This document shows, in pieces, positions 25,901 through 35,610 of a DNA stretch of 64,000 nt. The position numbers and the translations under genes were made by a program. The notes under the pieces are model-generated. The model was not told where the DNA came from, ran no database searches, and saw only the letters and a program-made list of their open reading frames with translations. The DNA comes from Trichostrongylus colubriformis (taxonomy: Eukaryota; Nematoda; Chromadorea; Rhabditida; Trichostrongylidae): positions 18,461,582-18,525,581 of the forward strand of contig OZ022261.1 in the NCBI GenBank assembly GCA_963978905.1, written 5' to 3'. Numbering within the stretch: the stretch's first letter is position 1; each line of letters opens with the position of its first letter.

Positions 25901-28474
25901 CTCGCCATTGTACAAGAAAGTCGTCATCGACGTGAAGAGTGGGGTTCGACAAGGCGACATCATCTCGCCTAAACTATTCAGCGCCGCTCTTGAGAACGTC
26001 ATGCGTCAACTGGAATGGGAAGGAATGGGAGTGAAGGCATACGGCATCTACACCACCTGCGCTTCGCTGACGACATTGTGCTTATAACACCGAAAATCCA
26101 GCAAGCGGAGCGGATGCTAGCCGATTCCGACTGCTAGTGTGGAAAAATCGGTCGGTACCTGACGAAGGCGATGTTCATGAGAAACGGATTGCTACGTGAT
26201 GCTCCATTCGTGCTCAACGGGACGAACATCTCTAAATGCTTCAGCTATGTGTCCCTAGGTCGGGACTTCAATATGATGAAGACTCATCACCAGAACTGAG
26301 CCGGAGGAAAAGGGCGGCTTGGAGAGTCTTCAAAACCATTGAGGGAGTAGTGAAGAAGACGAAAAACATTCGGCTTGGCGTCCATCTCTTCTCAGCTGTC
26401 CTTCCTGCCCTAACATACGCCTCAGACACTTGGACTCTACGTAAGCAGGAAGAGCATGCGGTCGGTGTCATTCAACGCGCCATCAAAAGGGAGATGCTCG
26501 GCGTATCCCGATACACGCAAGTGCAGAGGGGAATGTAGAAACCACGGAAAAGGAGAACCTTGAGAAGAGGGGGTCGTATGGAGGCCCCGTTTTAGGGGGA
26601 GGGTGGTATTTTTTGAGTATGTTCCTCTACGCAACGTTCGACCCTGGTTTAGCCGCCAGAGAGCTGAGAAGCAAATAGGCATCAGTGACGTTATCAGGAA
26701 CGCAGAGTTAGAACAAATCAGCATTGAACGATAATTTTGAACTGCGCTCTGGCAACTGACGGCTGTTCAAATTTTGTGTCGGGAAATGTGGGGGTAATTC
26801 GAACGAGTTGCTCTTCTTTCACTTTTTTCATCTTCCTCCTTGGAACACGAGAAAATTGTTGGTTCTTTTGTGTTTCTGCGCATATACTGCATCTAGAAGA
26901 TAGATTTGCCGAGGAATTAGAAAGATACAATTTCCGCGGACGATTTCTTCAAATCAGGATGTACTGCAGTAGGAGCCAACGAAGAGTTTTCGTAATGAGC
27001 GCGACAACTTCGAGATGAAAAGTAAAGAATGTAACGTCATGCGCAGCGCGACATATGTTTACTCGCTACGCTTACTGTTAAACGCAGTCCTTTTGAGATC
27101 ACTTCGTGGAAGAGTGCCATATTTGTTCCTACATCCAAAACGTTTCGATTGCATATGCATATGCTGTGTTGCAAATTGATATTGAATAGCTGTTTCATTC
27201 TGAGCTCACATGAGCCAAAGAGGAGAAAAGCAAAAAAAGTATGCGCATCAAGAAGTCCAACAGATGACCTACGTATTGCTGCGTTACAACGACGTTATCC
27301 ATTACCCACTAACCCACTAAACTGAGAAACGCTATCAGGGCACTCCCAGGTGTTGACGAAAATTGCCGCTTCAGTACGACCTCCTCCTCTACGGGTAACA
27401 ATACGCCCCCCACCACCCCACCCCCTCCCCCCTTTGATTGACCTCTGCAATACCAGTAACTGTTGCCGGTTTATATAGTTGCAGAGTACTTTATTGCTAT
27501 GTATTCTTACTTGGAACAAGGACACCCTTCGCTTTTCATCTGCTCATCGAATATTCATATTCTTGCGCTTATCGCAGGCCTCTGCAGGAACCCCTCCCCC
27601 CCCCCCCCTCCCTCCCTTCTGTCCGGTCAAATACGATCCCTCTGTTGAGGAATCCTCGACTACCGATGTACCCTGAGTGCTATTCCTCCATGTTGGCAAA
27701 GCACATGTTGAACGTAATTTTGTTCATAGAGTCGTTTCACAATTTTGCACTTTGCTTTTACTTGTTAGGGGCACTTATGCGCGACAATTACGTGTAGATT
27801 ATCCAAATAAGCAGTGATAGACTCGTTTACACTTGTCGGATCCCGGATACCACTATTCATGCTTACGCGAAATATAGGTTTCGGGACAGAAAGACGAACA
27901 CACATAGGCACAGACATACAAAACGAATGATACGCACTAGGATATTAGCCACAGCTTCTGGTCAAAACTCGAAGGAGCACGGGGCAGGGATTTTTCACAG
28001 CTGAAGTCAAATTTTCAAAAGATGTCATAAAACTTGTCATACCATACTCTTGTACTCGTTAACAATTCTAATGCAAAAGAATAGCGACAGTGGAAATGTG
28101 AGTAGAAGTAGCGCCCAGCAGAGTCCAACGATGGCTCGATCAGCTATTGAAAGTGGCGGATTTAGTCGACTACACGCTGCCAACAAATTGCTCCTTTTCA
28201 TCATCAGTCGTGATGAAAGTGTATCCTGGAAGAAACCATTGGCGTAATGCACAGTAACTTCAGCTACAAATCAGTAATGGTAGTAAACGTTGTGCATCAC
28301 TAATGAATGTTTATGGAAATTCATTTGAATTCCTTGGTACCTGCGTATTCCTTGATATCTTGATAATAGTAGAACCCTCAAAGGCGGTGATTTTGGTCGG
28401 TCTAGCTCAAACTTTCCGTCTTTTTCGGTTTCGGTTAATGCTTTCCGGTTTCTTGTCACTCTGGTGACTATCAT
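10963..28474 (-). CDS. Stomatin/SPFH-family membrane protein, 8 exons
   Basis: Exons in coding order: 28376-28474 (proposed start), 28043-28225, 17700-17800, 17511-17600, 17293-17453, 15907-16052, 11715-11779, 10963-11110. They total 993 bases (330 codons plus stop), every junction is in phase, and all introns are GT-AG. Residues 64-88 form a hydrophobic segment with the mid-membrane Pro (LLLTFPLSLFF) of the stomatin hairpin, followed by NEYKSM and VIFRLGK. The band-7/SPFH core follows: FPFVDEY, DVPTQELLTLD, VDAVVYY, STRQLAQTTL, WGIRVERVLIKDIRLP. The C terminus has LQLRYMHTLTKISAQNN and LPLPLEL. Family members sit on the inner leaflet of the plasma membrane, bind sterols and modulate channels (MEC-2, UNC-1). 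A Cys next to the hairpin could be palmitoylated. The segment between VVYYSA and STRQ diverges from MEC-2, so this is a divergent paralogue, perhaps STO-3-like (uncertain). Exon 1 uses a weak GTTCTA donor and is least sure. Intron 2 (10.2 kb) is packed with transposons. Confidence 0.93.
11318..11625. repeat. Inverted repeat pair, arms about 100 bp
   Basis: The words GCGGCTGCACGGTGCACCC and GAGCCACGCCCACCC on the plus strand (about 11327-11400) recur as reverse complements at about 11525-11615. The arms lie in the last intron but one of the stomatin gene. Similar text appears near 56780-56880, so this is a dispersed family of unknown class. Confidence 0.65.
11780..12126. other. Intronic stretch without gene
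   Basis: Part of a stomatin-gene intron. No domain, RNA gene or clear repeat is visible. Confidence 0.4.
12127..13925. mobile_element. Foldback element (family C) split by a younger insertion
   Basis: The left end (GTTGTATTTGCTTAATAAG... to GAATCCGGCTAA) and the right end (TAAGATACAGCCGC... to GCAAATACAATATAAGAG) are the two inverted halves of a foldback family also found at 33860-34255 and 54346-56666. A second element sits between them at 12195-13651. Confidence 0.7.
12195..13651. mobile_element. Harbinger-like foldback element, arms about 620 bp
   Basis: The ends CAAGGAAAGG and CCTTTCCTTG are flanked by TAA on both sides. The copy of family C at 54447 shows the uninterrupted site (GGCTAAGATACAG), which supports a 3-bp target duplication; TWA duplications are typical of PIF/Harbinger transposons. 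The arms 12195-12810 and about 13010-13651 are near-perfect inverted copies around a loop of about 200 bases. Each arm carries a tRNA-like stretch (A-box-like AGCAGCTGGTAGGG, B-box-like GTTCGAATCC at about 13395). No transposase is present. Confidence 0.85.
14735..15020. repeat. Dispersed repeat, copy 2 of 2
   Basis: Same orientation as 10225-10491. The copies are old: many substitutions, but the order of shared words is kept. Both lie around the 3' half of the stomatin gene. Confidence 0.65.
15188..15260 (+). tRNA. tRNA-like sequence, probably a pseudogene or SINE head
   Basis: The 73-base segment folds as a cloverleaf: 7-bp acceptor (GTGTCGG with CCGGCAC, one G-T pair), U8-A9, short D stem with GG in the loop, 5-bp anticodon stem TATCC/GGATA, and a T arm with TTCGAGT. 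The B box GGTTCGAGTCC is perfect. Position 33 is C instead of the invariant T. The anticodon reads GGA (serine) without the long variable arm serine tRNAs need. It therefore looks tRNA-derived rather than a working tRNA. It lies in a stomatin intron. Confidence 0.5.
15270..15906. other. Intronic stretch without supported gene
   Basis: A plus-strand frame (15400-15747) is open, but its composition is Arg/Thr/Ser-rich with no domain, and the strand is opposite to the host gene. It is treated as chance. Confidence 0.4.
16096..16730. mobile_element. Palindromic mariner derivative, two 3' halves head to head
   Basis: The ends TTAGGTTGTCGGGAAAG and its reverse complement are flanked by TA on both sides (16094-16095 and 16731-16732), the mariner insertion site. 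Both arms carry inverted copies of the same transposase 3' end; on each strand it reads VLPHPP.SPDLAPS, the context of the third Asp of the mariner D34D triad. The arms meet near 16420. The 5' half and first catalytic residues are absent. The element starts 42 bases upstream of the stomatin exon at 15907-16052. Confidence 0.9.
18330..19167. mobile_element. Harbinger-like foldback element with tRNA-like arms
   Basis: Termini CAAGGGAAGGATGG and its inverse are flanked by TTA on each side. The arms 18330-18540 and 18958-19167 are nearly identical inverted copies. Inside each arm lies a tRNA-like word CTCGATAGCCAAGTGGTTATG (D-arm/A-box type). A second copy of the same terminal sequence is at 31047-32207. 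Confidence 0.85.
19552..19831. repeat. Small foldback repeat
   Basis: GTGGGGAGAAGTACGCCAA at the left end matches the inverse of the right end (TTGGCGTATTTCCCCCCAC) with few changes. The inside is GC-rich with GGAGGAGG-type runs. Confidence 0.55.
20053..21093 (-). mobile_element. Mariner element carrying a nested insertion
   Basis: TTAGGTTGTCCGGAAAGTTTT at 20053 and its inverse ending at 21093 are flanked by TA. The minus strand from about 20490 to 20150 reads broken fragments that resemble the helix-turn-helix half of a mariner transposase (W/FYWYHKLDNGDESLK), but stops and shifts make this tentative. A separate 504-bp element interrupts it at 20534. Confidence 0.75.
20534..21037. mobile_element. 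Tc1-like MITE nested in the mariner element
   Basis: The ends CAGTAGCGGTCAAAAAT and its inverse are flanked by TA (20532-20533, 21038-21039). CAGT ends and TA duplications are typical of the Tc1 group. There is no transposase. A sibling with CAGTAGCGCTCAAAAA ends lies at 34328-34828. Confidence 0.85.
21100..22239. other. Intronic stretch without recognisable gene
   Basis: Part of the 10.2-kb stomatin intron. No frame with a domain and no clear repeat arms are visible. Confidence 0.45.
22240..23325. mobile_element. Harbinger-like foldback element
   Basis: CAAGGGATGGGTTTCAA at the left and its inverse at the right (TTGAAACCCCTCCCTTG) are flanked by TTA. The outer arms are about 175 bp (to 22415 and from 23155). 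The inner part is related to 31193-31845 and 41939-42956, and a tRNA-like module sits at 23050-23126. Confidence 0.8.
23050..23126 (-). repeat. tRNA-like SINE module, copy 1
   Basis: The minus strand reads CCTCCGTGGCTTAGTGGTGG (D-arm/A-box type), a 5-bp anticodon-like stem GCCTG...TAGGC, TTTGCTCCCCG at the T-arm position, and a TTTTT run after it (Pol III stop). Related modules with the same tail (GCATTTTGTGTTTC) are at 31953-32036 and 42109-42191. Confidence 0.6.
23500..26700 (+). pseudogene. RTE-type LINE retrotransposon, degenerate
   Basis: Fragments in several frames, in LINE order: apurinic-type endonuclease from about 24260 (YDNIGLTETRRH, FFKVIFGDFSAKIGPRR, the second half FNRRFCLTDV and YTGSDHR); a basic linker (LKERRAAVLAEAAEAG, 25180-25340); reverse transcriptase with NYRPMCLLSV (about 25570), HLKKAFEYVE, GVRQGDIISPKLF (about 25945) and the catalytic FADDIVL (about 26065); then a C-terminal region (ALTYASDTWTLRKQ). 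Many stops and shifts make it inactive. The GC-rich text 23500-24230 has the look of its 5' untranslated part. It lies in the largest stomatin intron, on the opposite strand to the gene. Confidence 0.9.
27336..27675. mobile_element. hAT-like MITE, 340 bp
   Basis: The ends CAGGGCACTCCC and GATGTACCCTG are followed inward by the family marks GTTGACGAAAATT and AAATACGATCCCTCTGTTGAGG. The flanking octamers AACGCTAT and AGTGCTAT match at 6 of 8 bases, fitting an aged 8-bp target duplication as made by hAT transposons. Same length and ends as 32797-33136. Long C runs lie inside. Confidence 0.75.
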
Positions 28475-28499
28475 GAGCTCCACTCGATCCTACCTCTAC

Positions 28500-29361
28500 A
28501 CTATTTTCTATTAGAAATTTTCAACAATTCTTTGACTGCGTTTTCGAGTGGTCTATTAGTAGTTTACAATTAAAGCAAGATCCTTATGGATGAGTAGACT
28601 TCAAGTCAAACTTACCATAAATCTAAAACGTCGAAGTTATCAATAAAGCAAAAAAATCTTGAATTTTTGTGTTTAAGCTAATTCTCGTTGTTGTTGTTGT
28701 TGATCAGCACTGTTCGACGTCGCCTCACGGGATCCAGTGACTGTCAGACAATGCTGGCCAACACTGTCGTTAAAGTGTTAAGTTCCAAGGAATAAACTGT
28801 ACGTCCTCACCACCCTAGGAAAGTGATGGAAGTAAGGGGAAATCGGTTTATCAGGAATTCGTATGTGTGGTGAACACCGCCCAAATATGGAAGATAGCAA
28901 TGAAAAAATGAGTTATTGTGAGAAAGATCTCTTGTAGAAGGATAGCAGAGCCGTGTACGAAGAAATAAGCACAATTAAGTAGTGTCTTCGTACTATTAAG
29001 GGTAATCGAAGGGAAGCGTTAAAAAGGAAAAAAGAGAAAAGTAAGTAAGTTACTAGATGGTACTTAATTACTGCCTGCTATACGCCTTTCATGCGGTACA
29101 ACAAACTCCATGCTTGCGTTCTATAGAAATAGTCAAATTACTATTTTGCGTTGATATTTCGAAATGGTGTCACACAGAGTAAATATTAGTAGCCTTGGTC
29201 TGGTTCTTTTTCTTCTCGAAGGTGCACTGTGAGATGATATGGTTATTCAGAAGGGATACTATGAATTACTTGAATGAGCGCTGGGAGGCCGAGAAGACGG
29301 TGTGTGACCAGTTTGCGCTTGGAAGTGCGCCCCAACCCCGTCGTTGAATTCCTACGGCGAG
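28500..29361. other. Upstream flank of the stomatin gene, no gene seen
   Basis: This is the region 5' of the proposed first stomatin exon and may hold its promoter or a further 5' exon. A (GTT)n-like stretch lies near 28690. No motif is clear enough to name. Confidence 0.35.
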
Positions 29362-30787
29362 CAGTGTCAAGCGTCCAGTTGAGGAAAATTTTCAAAAAAT
29401 ACGACCCTCCAAAAGGGAACCTCAACACGACCCCCCCCCCCCCTTTCTTCAGGTTTCGCTCTGTGGTTTCTACCAAGCCAATGCGAGCCACTAGGGAAAT
29501 CAAGAACCCATGAGAAAAAAAATACTGAGGCCAAACCAAACTCCTGACAAAAGAGAGAAATAAGAGCCTAACAAAACTCAGTACTCATATTCCAAAACAA
29601 AATCGTCTAACATAAGAACCCTACAATTCCAATATTTGTATTCCGGAACGAAAGCGTTGTCGACCACTGATAATGTGCTCGTCCTCTGATGACAAAGGAG
29701 AAGGCTTAATAGTCATGCAAGTCATAGGGCAGAAATAAAGGATCAAAAATAAGAATAAAAGTCAAAAGGTAAAAGAAAAGCTGATAAGGAGCCATGTAAT
29801 ACGCTTCATAGCGCCCTATCTGATCGCTGGTTGCTACTGCGGCTGCGCGCGGCGATCATGATGGAGCGCGTTATCTTCCCATACTAAATTCCGACATTTC
29901 TAAAATACTTTAAACTCATCCTAGAGCCCATCTTTCGAGCACCTGTGAACTGTTTTCCTAATAACTCCCTCAGACCTATCCAGTGCCCGTTTGCTTTCTC
30001 CAGTGGTTGCTTAGTTCTCGAGATGGGTTTCCAGATGAGGATTTGATGAGGAAGTTTTTAAAGTGCTTCATTCAAATGGCCCTAACTTCCTTCGAACTTA
30101 ACCATATGAGTGCGTTTCGGTGAGGCGGGGTCTGCTAAGTTGTCGCTTTCGAATGACTTCCTGAGCTACGCCATATCTTCAAAACGAAGCGATAAAACTT
30201 CAGGAAAGCTAGTTGAGGAAATTTTTTTCGCCAATTTGCGAGATCTTCCCAAGATTCTTCCGAAAAATTGACTCATAGTTGCTGAAATTTCTCTAGTGCT
30301 CATCCTTCGCTCTCGAGCGCATACTGAGAGGGCGAGAAGCATCGGTCAGCTTCTTTGTGGGATGCGCCATGCATGAGGGTTTTATCAATGAATACTCAAT
30401 GAATACAGATGCGCCATGCATGAGGGTTTTATCAATGAATACTCAATGAATACAAACGTCTTTCCGGTCCGCATAGTGGCCGCTAACACTAGACTACGTA
30501 TTTGCGATCGTAGTAAGATACGAAATAAGTCCATATCAGCTAATTTTTTTTTCATCTCATAGTTTCCGGAGTATTCATCCATGGTGGTACCCGTGGATAG
30601 ATGACGCTTCTCACGGCTAATCAGTGAGTTTCGGAGATGTCTCTGTACGTGTAATCGGTGCCAGTGGACCAATGAAAGGGTCATTGACATTGGTTGGCTT
30701 CGTTGTGGATCGCGCCATGCATGAGGTTTCCATGATGATTATGTTAATAATCGGTTTTATCACTCCCTCAAGGGAGGCTTGTCCCTG
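29362..30787. mobile_element. hAT-like element, non-autonomous, 1.43 kb
   Basis: It starts CAGTGTCAAGCGTCCAGTTGAGG and ends GGGAGGCTTGTCCCTG. The flanks ACGGCGAG and ACGGC-AGC fit an 8-bp duplication with one lost base. The inside matches 38659-40175 over most of its length (TTGCTTAGTTCTCGA, GATGCGCCATGCATGAGG). An internal direct duplication of about 50 bp lies at 30363-30455. No transposase frame is visible. Confidence 0.8.
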
Positions 30788-31046
30788 ACGGCAGCACACG
30801 ACAGCTACACTTACAATGGCGCGTCACGTGATGCGTCGGACCATCGCCGTGACGTCAGGTATGGCGTGCCCCGGAAAGTACGTCCACCACAAAACTCAAC
30901 GCGGTAGTTGACCGATTTTTCTGGCATTCTGGTCAATTCATACTTTTTCTACTCTTTCATACTTGGCTCCTCTACTTTCGTATTCGACTATAGATCACAT
31001 CTTTTGCAGTACCTTCGACGTTGCTCCCAATCATCACTGGACCTTA

Positions 31047-32207
31047 CAAGGGAAGGATGGTAAGTCGAAGTGGCCGTTTGAAATGGGGTTTATACCAATG
31101 ATAGGGCTCGGGATGCCATTCACCAATCTGCATTCCATATCTGCTGTCCGTCTCTGGGAGCAGAGTTACAAGCGTTGAAAGAGAAGAACCTCACAAGGGA
31201 AGAACCCCAGGTCGAAGTGGCCATTCAGAATGGGATACACATGGTCCGACGTATTTTCGGACGCTGATCCCGAATCTGTATTCAAAATTCGCAGAACGAT
31301 TTTCTGAGCGGAGTTATGGAGGTTTTTTGGAAAAGCAGTACTATTATATGGTAGGTTTGAAAGCCCATAGCACGCGAGCCAGACATTCTTGCGCAAAACC
31401 AGGGCGATTTTCGTGTTCAGGGAGTCAAATTACCCAATGGACAAGTTTTTAGCCAATTCGAGGATTTGACCAAATTTCGGAAAAATTCACGGGCTATTAT
31501 TGGGTGGCAGCGCATTGGACAAAGGAGAAGTCGTTGACCCTTGCCTAGGAAGTGCTCCTATTTGACGCTTGTTTCGTACATTTAGTGGGATGGGCAAGTG
31601 TAAAAGGTATGTGTAGGATATCTTGTTCAGGTTGCAGGGTTTTTTGTAGAAGAAAATTCAAAAACTACCACTTCACCCCTTGGCCACCCCTAATTTTCCG
31701 AAGTCGGACCAAAAACTGGATTTGGCTGAGAATTTGCACAGAGGGGTAATTCGACCCCCTGTGCGCGAATGTCATAATCTTTTTACGCAACAACGCCCAA
31801 TTCGTGTGGTACGGGATTCCTTCGACTTGGTATCTTTCCCTTGTGAGTAATGTTAGTAGTTGGCAGAGTAAATGATGGGTGCGATAGGTACCAGTACAAG
31901 GAAACGTCCAGTAGTGAAAGAAAAGCACTTACTGACAATGAAACACAAAATGCAAAAAAAGCCGCACCAGCGGGGAGCAAACCCGTAGCCCCTGGCCTGC
32001 AGATCCGAAACACTACCTGTAAGCCACGTAGGCCGTTGCTTGGAGCTGCAACGGCCGTGCTGATGACATAGTGCCTCGCAAATTGTAACTCTGCTCCCAG
32101 AGACGGACAGCAGATATGGAATGCAGATTGGTGAATGGCATCCCGAGCCCTATCATTGGTATAAACCCCATTTCAAACGGCCACTTCGACTTACCATCCT
32201 TCCCTTG
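31047..32207. mobile_element. Harbinger-like foldback element with nested insert
   Basis: Outer arms 31047-31188 and 32083-32207 match the element at 18330-19167 almost base for base, with TTA on both flanks. A further inverted-end unit (ACAAGGGAAGAACCCC ... TATCTTTCCCTTGT, 31193-31845) and a SINE-like module occupy the inside. Confidence 0.85.
31953..32036 (-). repeat. tRNA-like SINE module, copy 2
   Basis: The minus strand reads GGCCTACGTGGCTTACAGG, then TCGGATCTGCAGG, GGGTTTGCTCCCCGC and a T7 run (Pol III stop) before GCATTTTGTGTTTC. The tail down to about 31850 matches the copy at 42191-42310 in inverse orientation. Confidence 0.6.
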
Positions 32208-32658
32208 TTAGAACGGGCGTTGTAAGGGCATATGAGAAACTGCTCTGTAGAGGATCTGCACTCCCTTTACAACACATTGGCTAAGTTCCAAGCACAGAAC
32301 TTTCATCTTTTTATCGGAAGTCATTTTCATAACGATCTCAATGATTATTCCTCAATGACAATTATTTCGACCCAGTTATGCCCTCTCCCCACCTTATGTT
32401 TGACTAACCCCCATGAAATTTCTTCGTTCTGCAAAAATAAGACACAGAGTGAAAAGGTTTGAAGCATTAGCTGAAAGCAGGTATGAACTGAACGTTGCTT
32501 TGTTATTAGTTTAAGGCTGGAACCAAAAGATGGTATTATACAGATGAAGTAGGCGTTCGCTGTTAGATTGGCTCACAAATTTCAAACCACGAGCGCCTCC
32601 GCTTTGGTTTGGTTTGAAGTTGATACATTAAGCTATTACTCTGTCCAATCTGGCCAAC

Positions 32659-33239
32659 ATGGCTGCAAATGAAATATTCAGGTACACAAAACAATCCTCA
32701 CAAGCGGATATCAAAGTTGTGAAAGATGACGTCATACAGCGAGAGTTTTCAGTTCACATTCGTAATGAACAATTGAATGTGTGGGGGCTCTGCAAGCGGG
32801 GCACTCTTAGGTGTCGAGGGAAATTGCCTCTTCAATATTATTCCCCCCTCAACAGGCACACAAATACGACCCCCTTTTCGATATTTAATAGCCTTTCCAG
32901 TATCAGTAACTATTGCCAATTGCATAGCATTACTAAGAGAATTGTTAGTATTAGTAGTTTTTGTTTCAATCACTTAATTCAAACACATTTCTTACACAAC
33001 CGGGTCAGTTGACGGCACGTTCCGCCCATAATTTAGCCTGGAACCTTGCTGATCTCTGCAGTCACGACCCCATCCTCCATCTCGTCCCTCAAATACGATC
33101 CCTTGTCCAGGAATCCTCGACGCCCGGTGTACCCTGTCTCCGAGATCACAATCCCAGATGTAGAAAGAAACGGCACAAGCAACGGTCGAGGCACCCACGA
33201 TCTCCACCGCCTTGTTGGGCAGACTTCATAAAGGTGTAG
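32659..33239 (+). pseudogene. Unknown reading frame split by a hAT-like MITE
   Basis: An ATG-started frame (MAANEIFRYTKQ...) is open for about 45 codons up to a 340-bp hAT-like insertion at 32797. If the insertion and one target duplication are discounted, the frame continues in phase (ITIPDVERNG...) for about 30 more codons to a TAA near 33231. I do not recognise the protein. It is hydrophilic, without signal peptide or membrane segment. It could be a host exon or part of an older transposon. The in-phase continuation over roughly 30 codons has a sizeable chance probability. Confidence 0.4.
32797..33136. mobile_element. hAT-like MITE, 340 bp
   Basis: The ends CGGGGCACTCTTAGGTG and CGGTGTACCCTG match the copy at 27336-27675. 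The flanking octamers TCTGCAAG and TCTCCGAG agree at 6 of 8 bases. The internal marks AAATACGACCCCC and GGAATCCTCGAC are present. Confidence 0.75.
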
Positions 33240-33859
33240 TAACTAAGTCACAAAGGAGTGCACTATGGTGCTCACAGAGCAGCATATTAATAAATGCAGT
33301 GTGTTGGCTATCACTAATGTTCAGCACGAATGCACTGATTCAACTGAACCTACTTCCAGTTACCTACGTACATGGCTGAGGGACAACTCCATGTCCTACA
33401 AAAACTCAGCAAGTGTAATGTCGTCTTGAAAACGTTCGAGGCAACGGCAAGGGCTAAGGAACCCAGTACGGCGATTCTGTCCTCCTTTCTGATCCACATG
33501 AGCTGCATATATCCAGGATCGGCTGTCAGAAGTGTAAAATCGACGAAAAGTGCCCTTTCTTCATTCATGGGAAGTGAAACCTACCATTAACTTATTGACC
33601 ACAATGCACGTTACTTGTACGAGCGACGCAAACAAACCTATAGTGAAAGGCTAGTCGCGCCTATTTCATGCGCCATCATGGCGCTACACCTGCAGAAACT
33701 CATTTCGACCACGCCCACATGAGTCCCCTTGTTAATCAAATAAAGGTTGTTGTGGACCAAAAGGACGTGCTTAGAGTGTGTACAGTTGCGCTCTAGTGGC
33801 TGAATCTACAAGGGATGTGTAATGTTAAGTGAAAGGAATAGTTGACAGGAAAATGAGCT

Positions 33860-34255
33860 TCGTTGTTACCCAAATATATTTATGTTGTATTTGCTTGATA
33901 AGGGTCGCATGCAAAATTTCACGCAAAAAAGCGAAAATTCGGCAAAGATACAGTTCCTAAAAGAGGCGGCCGAGGTGGCGGGCCTCCCAGTAAGTGCTCG
34001 CCTCGTCTTCCACCGCAGTCGGAGACGTCGGAGACGCAGAATGGGAACAGGAAGCCAAGTTAACAATTCCACTCTGCGTCTGCGACCGAGGCGGACGACC
34101 GGGCGGGGCACCCATTTGCAGACCGGGCCCCGTCGTCCGCTACTTTGAGGAGCTGTATCTTTGTCGGATTTTCACTTTTTCGCGCGAACCTTTGCATGCC
34201 TTCCTCACTAAGCGGATGTAACATAACTAAGCGGATGTAACATAAATATATGGCT
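33860..34255. mobile_element. Foldback element, family C, uninterrupted copy
   Basis: The left arm (TTATGTTGTATTTGCTTG... AAAGATACAGTTCCT) is inverted at the right (AGGAGCTGTATCTTTGTCGG ... ATGTAACATAA). A GC-rich centre with CGTCTTCCACCGCAG-type inverted words lies between. This copy defines the family found split at 12127-13925 and 54346-56666. Confidence 0.75.
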
Positions 34256-34327
34256 AATAGAGGATTCAACCTACAATTAAGAAGCATAGTAGTAGATAGC
34301 ATGACCGCATGGACATTTATCGAGATG

Positions 34328-34828
34328 CAGTAGCGCTCAAAAATCTTCGGCGAAGTGGTCTTTCACTTGGGTTTTTCACTTGTAACTTTTTTGCAACTAC
34401 ACCGATCTAAGAGAATTTTAGTATGTTGTACTTGGGGACACCGCATACTTAATATACTATTTTGATGCTCAACGGTGTAAGTTACGTGGTTATATGAATT
34501 TTTTTGTTTTTGGAGTGCCATCTCTATGCCGTCCCTTTGTGCCGCTGTCATCAGAAGTCGTGGTCTTTCTACGGAATATTAATGTTCTCTGAGGCTTGCG
34601 CGTTTTGTTTTTGTAAAGAAAGCCGTTTCTTGACGAAGTCTTTCACTTTTTTTCGGTGGTCTTGTAGTAAATCTTGTAAAGAACCATGAAAAGTGTCAAG
34701 CGGCACTCAAGTAGAAGAATATGTTGGCAATAGTTTCAGGCACCACATATTAAATTTTTGTCAAATTGGTCAAGCAGAAAAAAAGTTATGACAAAAAAGT
34801 TTTGGCCGAAGACTTTTGAGCGCTACTG
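34328..34828. mobile_element. Tc1-like MITE
   Basis: CAGTAGCGCTCAAAAATC at the left and its inverse GAGCGCTACTG at the right, with TA on the right flank and a mutated TG on the left. At 501 bp it is nearly the same size as the sibling at 20534-21037. Confidence 0.8.
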
Positions 34829-34920
34829 TATGTTGTAAGTCTGTGGCGGGAGTACAAATGATTCATGACTTCCTATTTCATACATATTTCCGTCAAAGCG
34901 AACTATTATTCCTTCCTTTC

Positions 34921-35042
34921 AGTTGTGGAGATAGGTGTAGGCAAAGAATTACAGTAACAACTCCGATGTCGGTACGATGCGCGATGCCTATAGACCCGAA
35001 GCCACGCTGTGAAGTAAATACAAAGCAAAATGGATGCGTATA
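34921..35042 (+). CDS. Possible last exon of a Cys-rich protein
   Basis: A good nematode acceptor (TTCCTTCCTTTCAG) precedes an open segment encoding CGDRCRQRIT...VRCAMP...RCEVNTKQNGCV and a stop. Five Cys in 40 residues would suit a small secreted disulfide protein, common in parasitic nematodes. No upstream exon was found; the Tc1-like MITE ends only 90 bases before. Low certainty. Confidence 0.3.
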
Positions 35043-35229
35043 GCTGGCAACCACAATTTTGGAAAGAGCACACATCGTTTTTCAGACTATGGCAATTTTC
35101 TTGATATTTCGCAATACCAGGTTTTCAAGTTATTCCTCTTCATGAAAGTATCAGCCTGTGCAATCTGTTGGCAATTACTGCTATGTTAGTTAGAAAGGGT
35201 GAGTTTATTTTTCACAAGGAAGATTGCAT

Positions 35230-35610
35230 TTAAGCAGTTTTTATTTTCTTTTTTATTTATTTATTATTTTTCTTTCTTATTATTATATTACTATAATTTT
35301 ATATAATATTAATACTAATAATAATAATAATATTATTATTATTATTTATTATTATTATTATGTTTTTATTTTATTATTTATTTATTATTATTTTCTATTA
35401 CTAGTATGCTATCATGTTTTTATATAATTATGTTATTATATTTCTATATTATTGTATTTCTATATAATTATATTATTGTATTATAATAGTATTTTATTGA
35501 TTATTATTTTATTAATTATTATTTTATTGATTATTATTTTATTAATTATTATTTTATTAATTATTATTTTATTAATCATTATTTTATTATTTTATTATTT
35601 TATGGTAATA
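35230..35610. repeat. TTA-rich microsatellite block
   Basis: Almost pure TTA/TTAT repeats with slight variation. Open frames rich in Ile, Leu and Tyr here are by-products. Confidence 0.9.
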
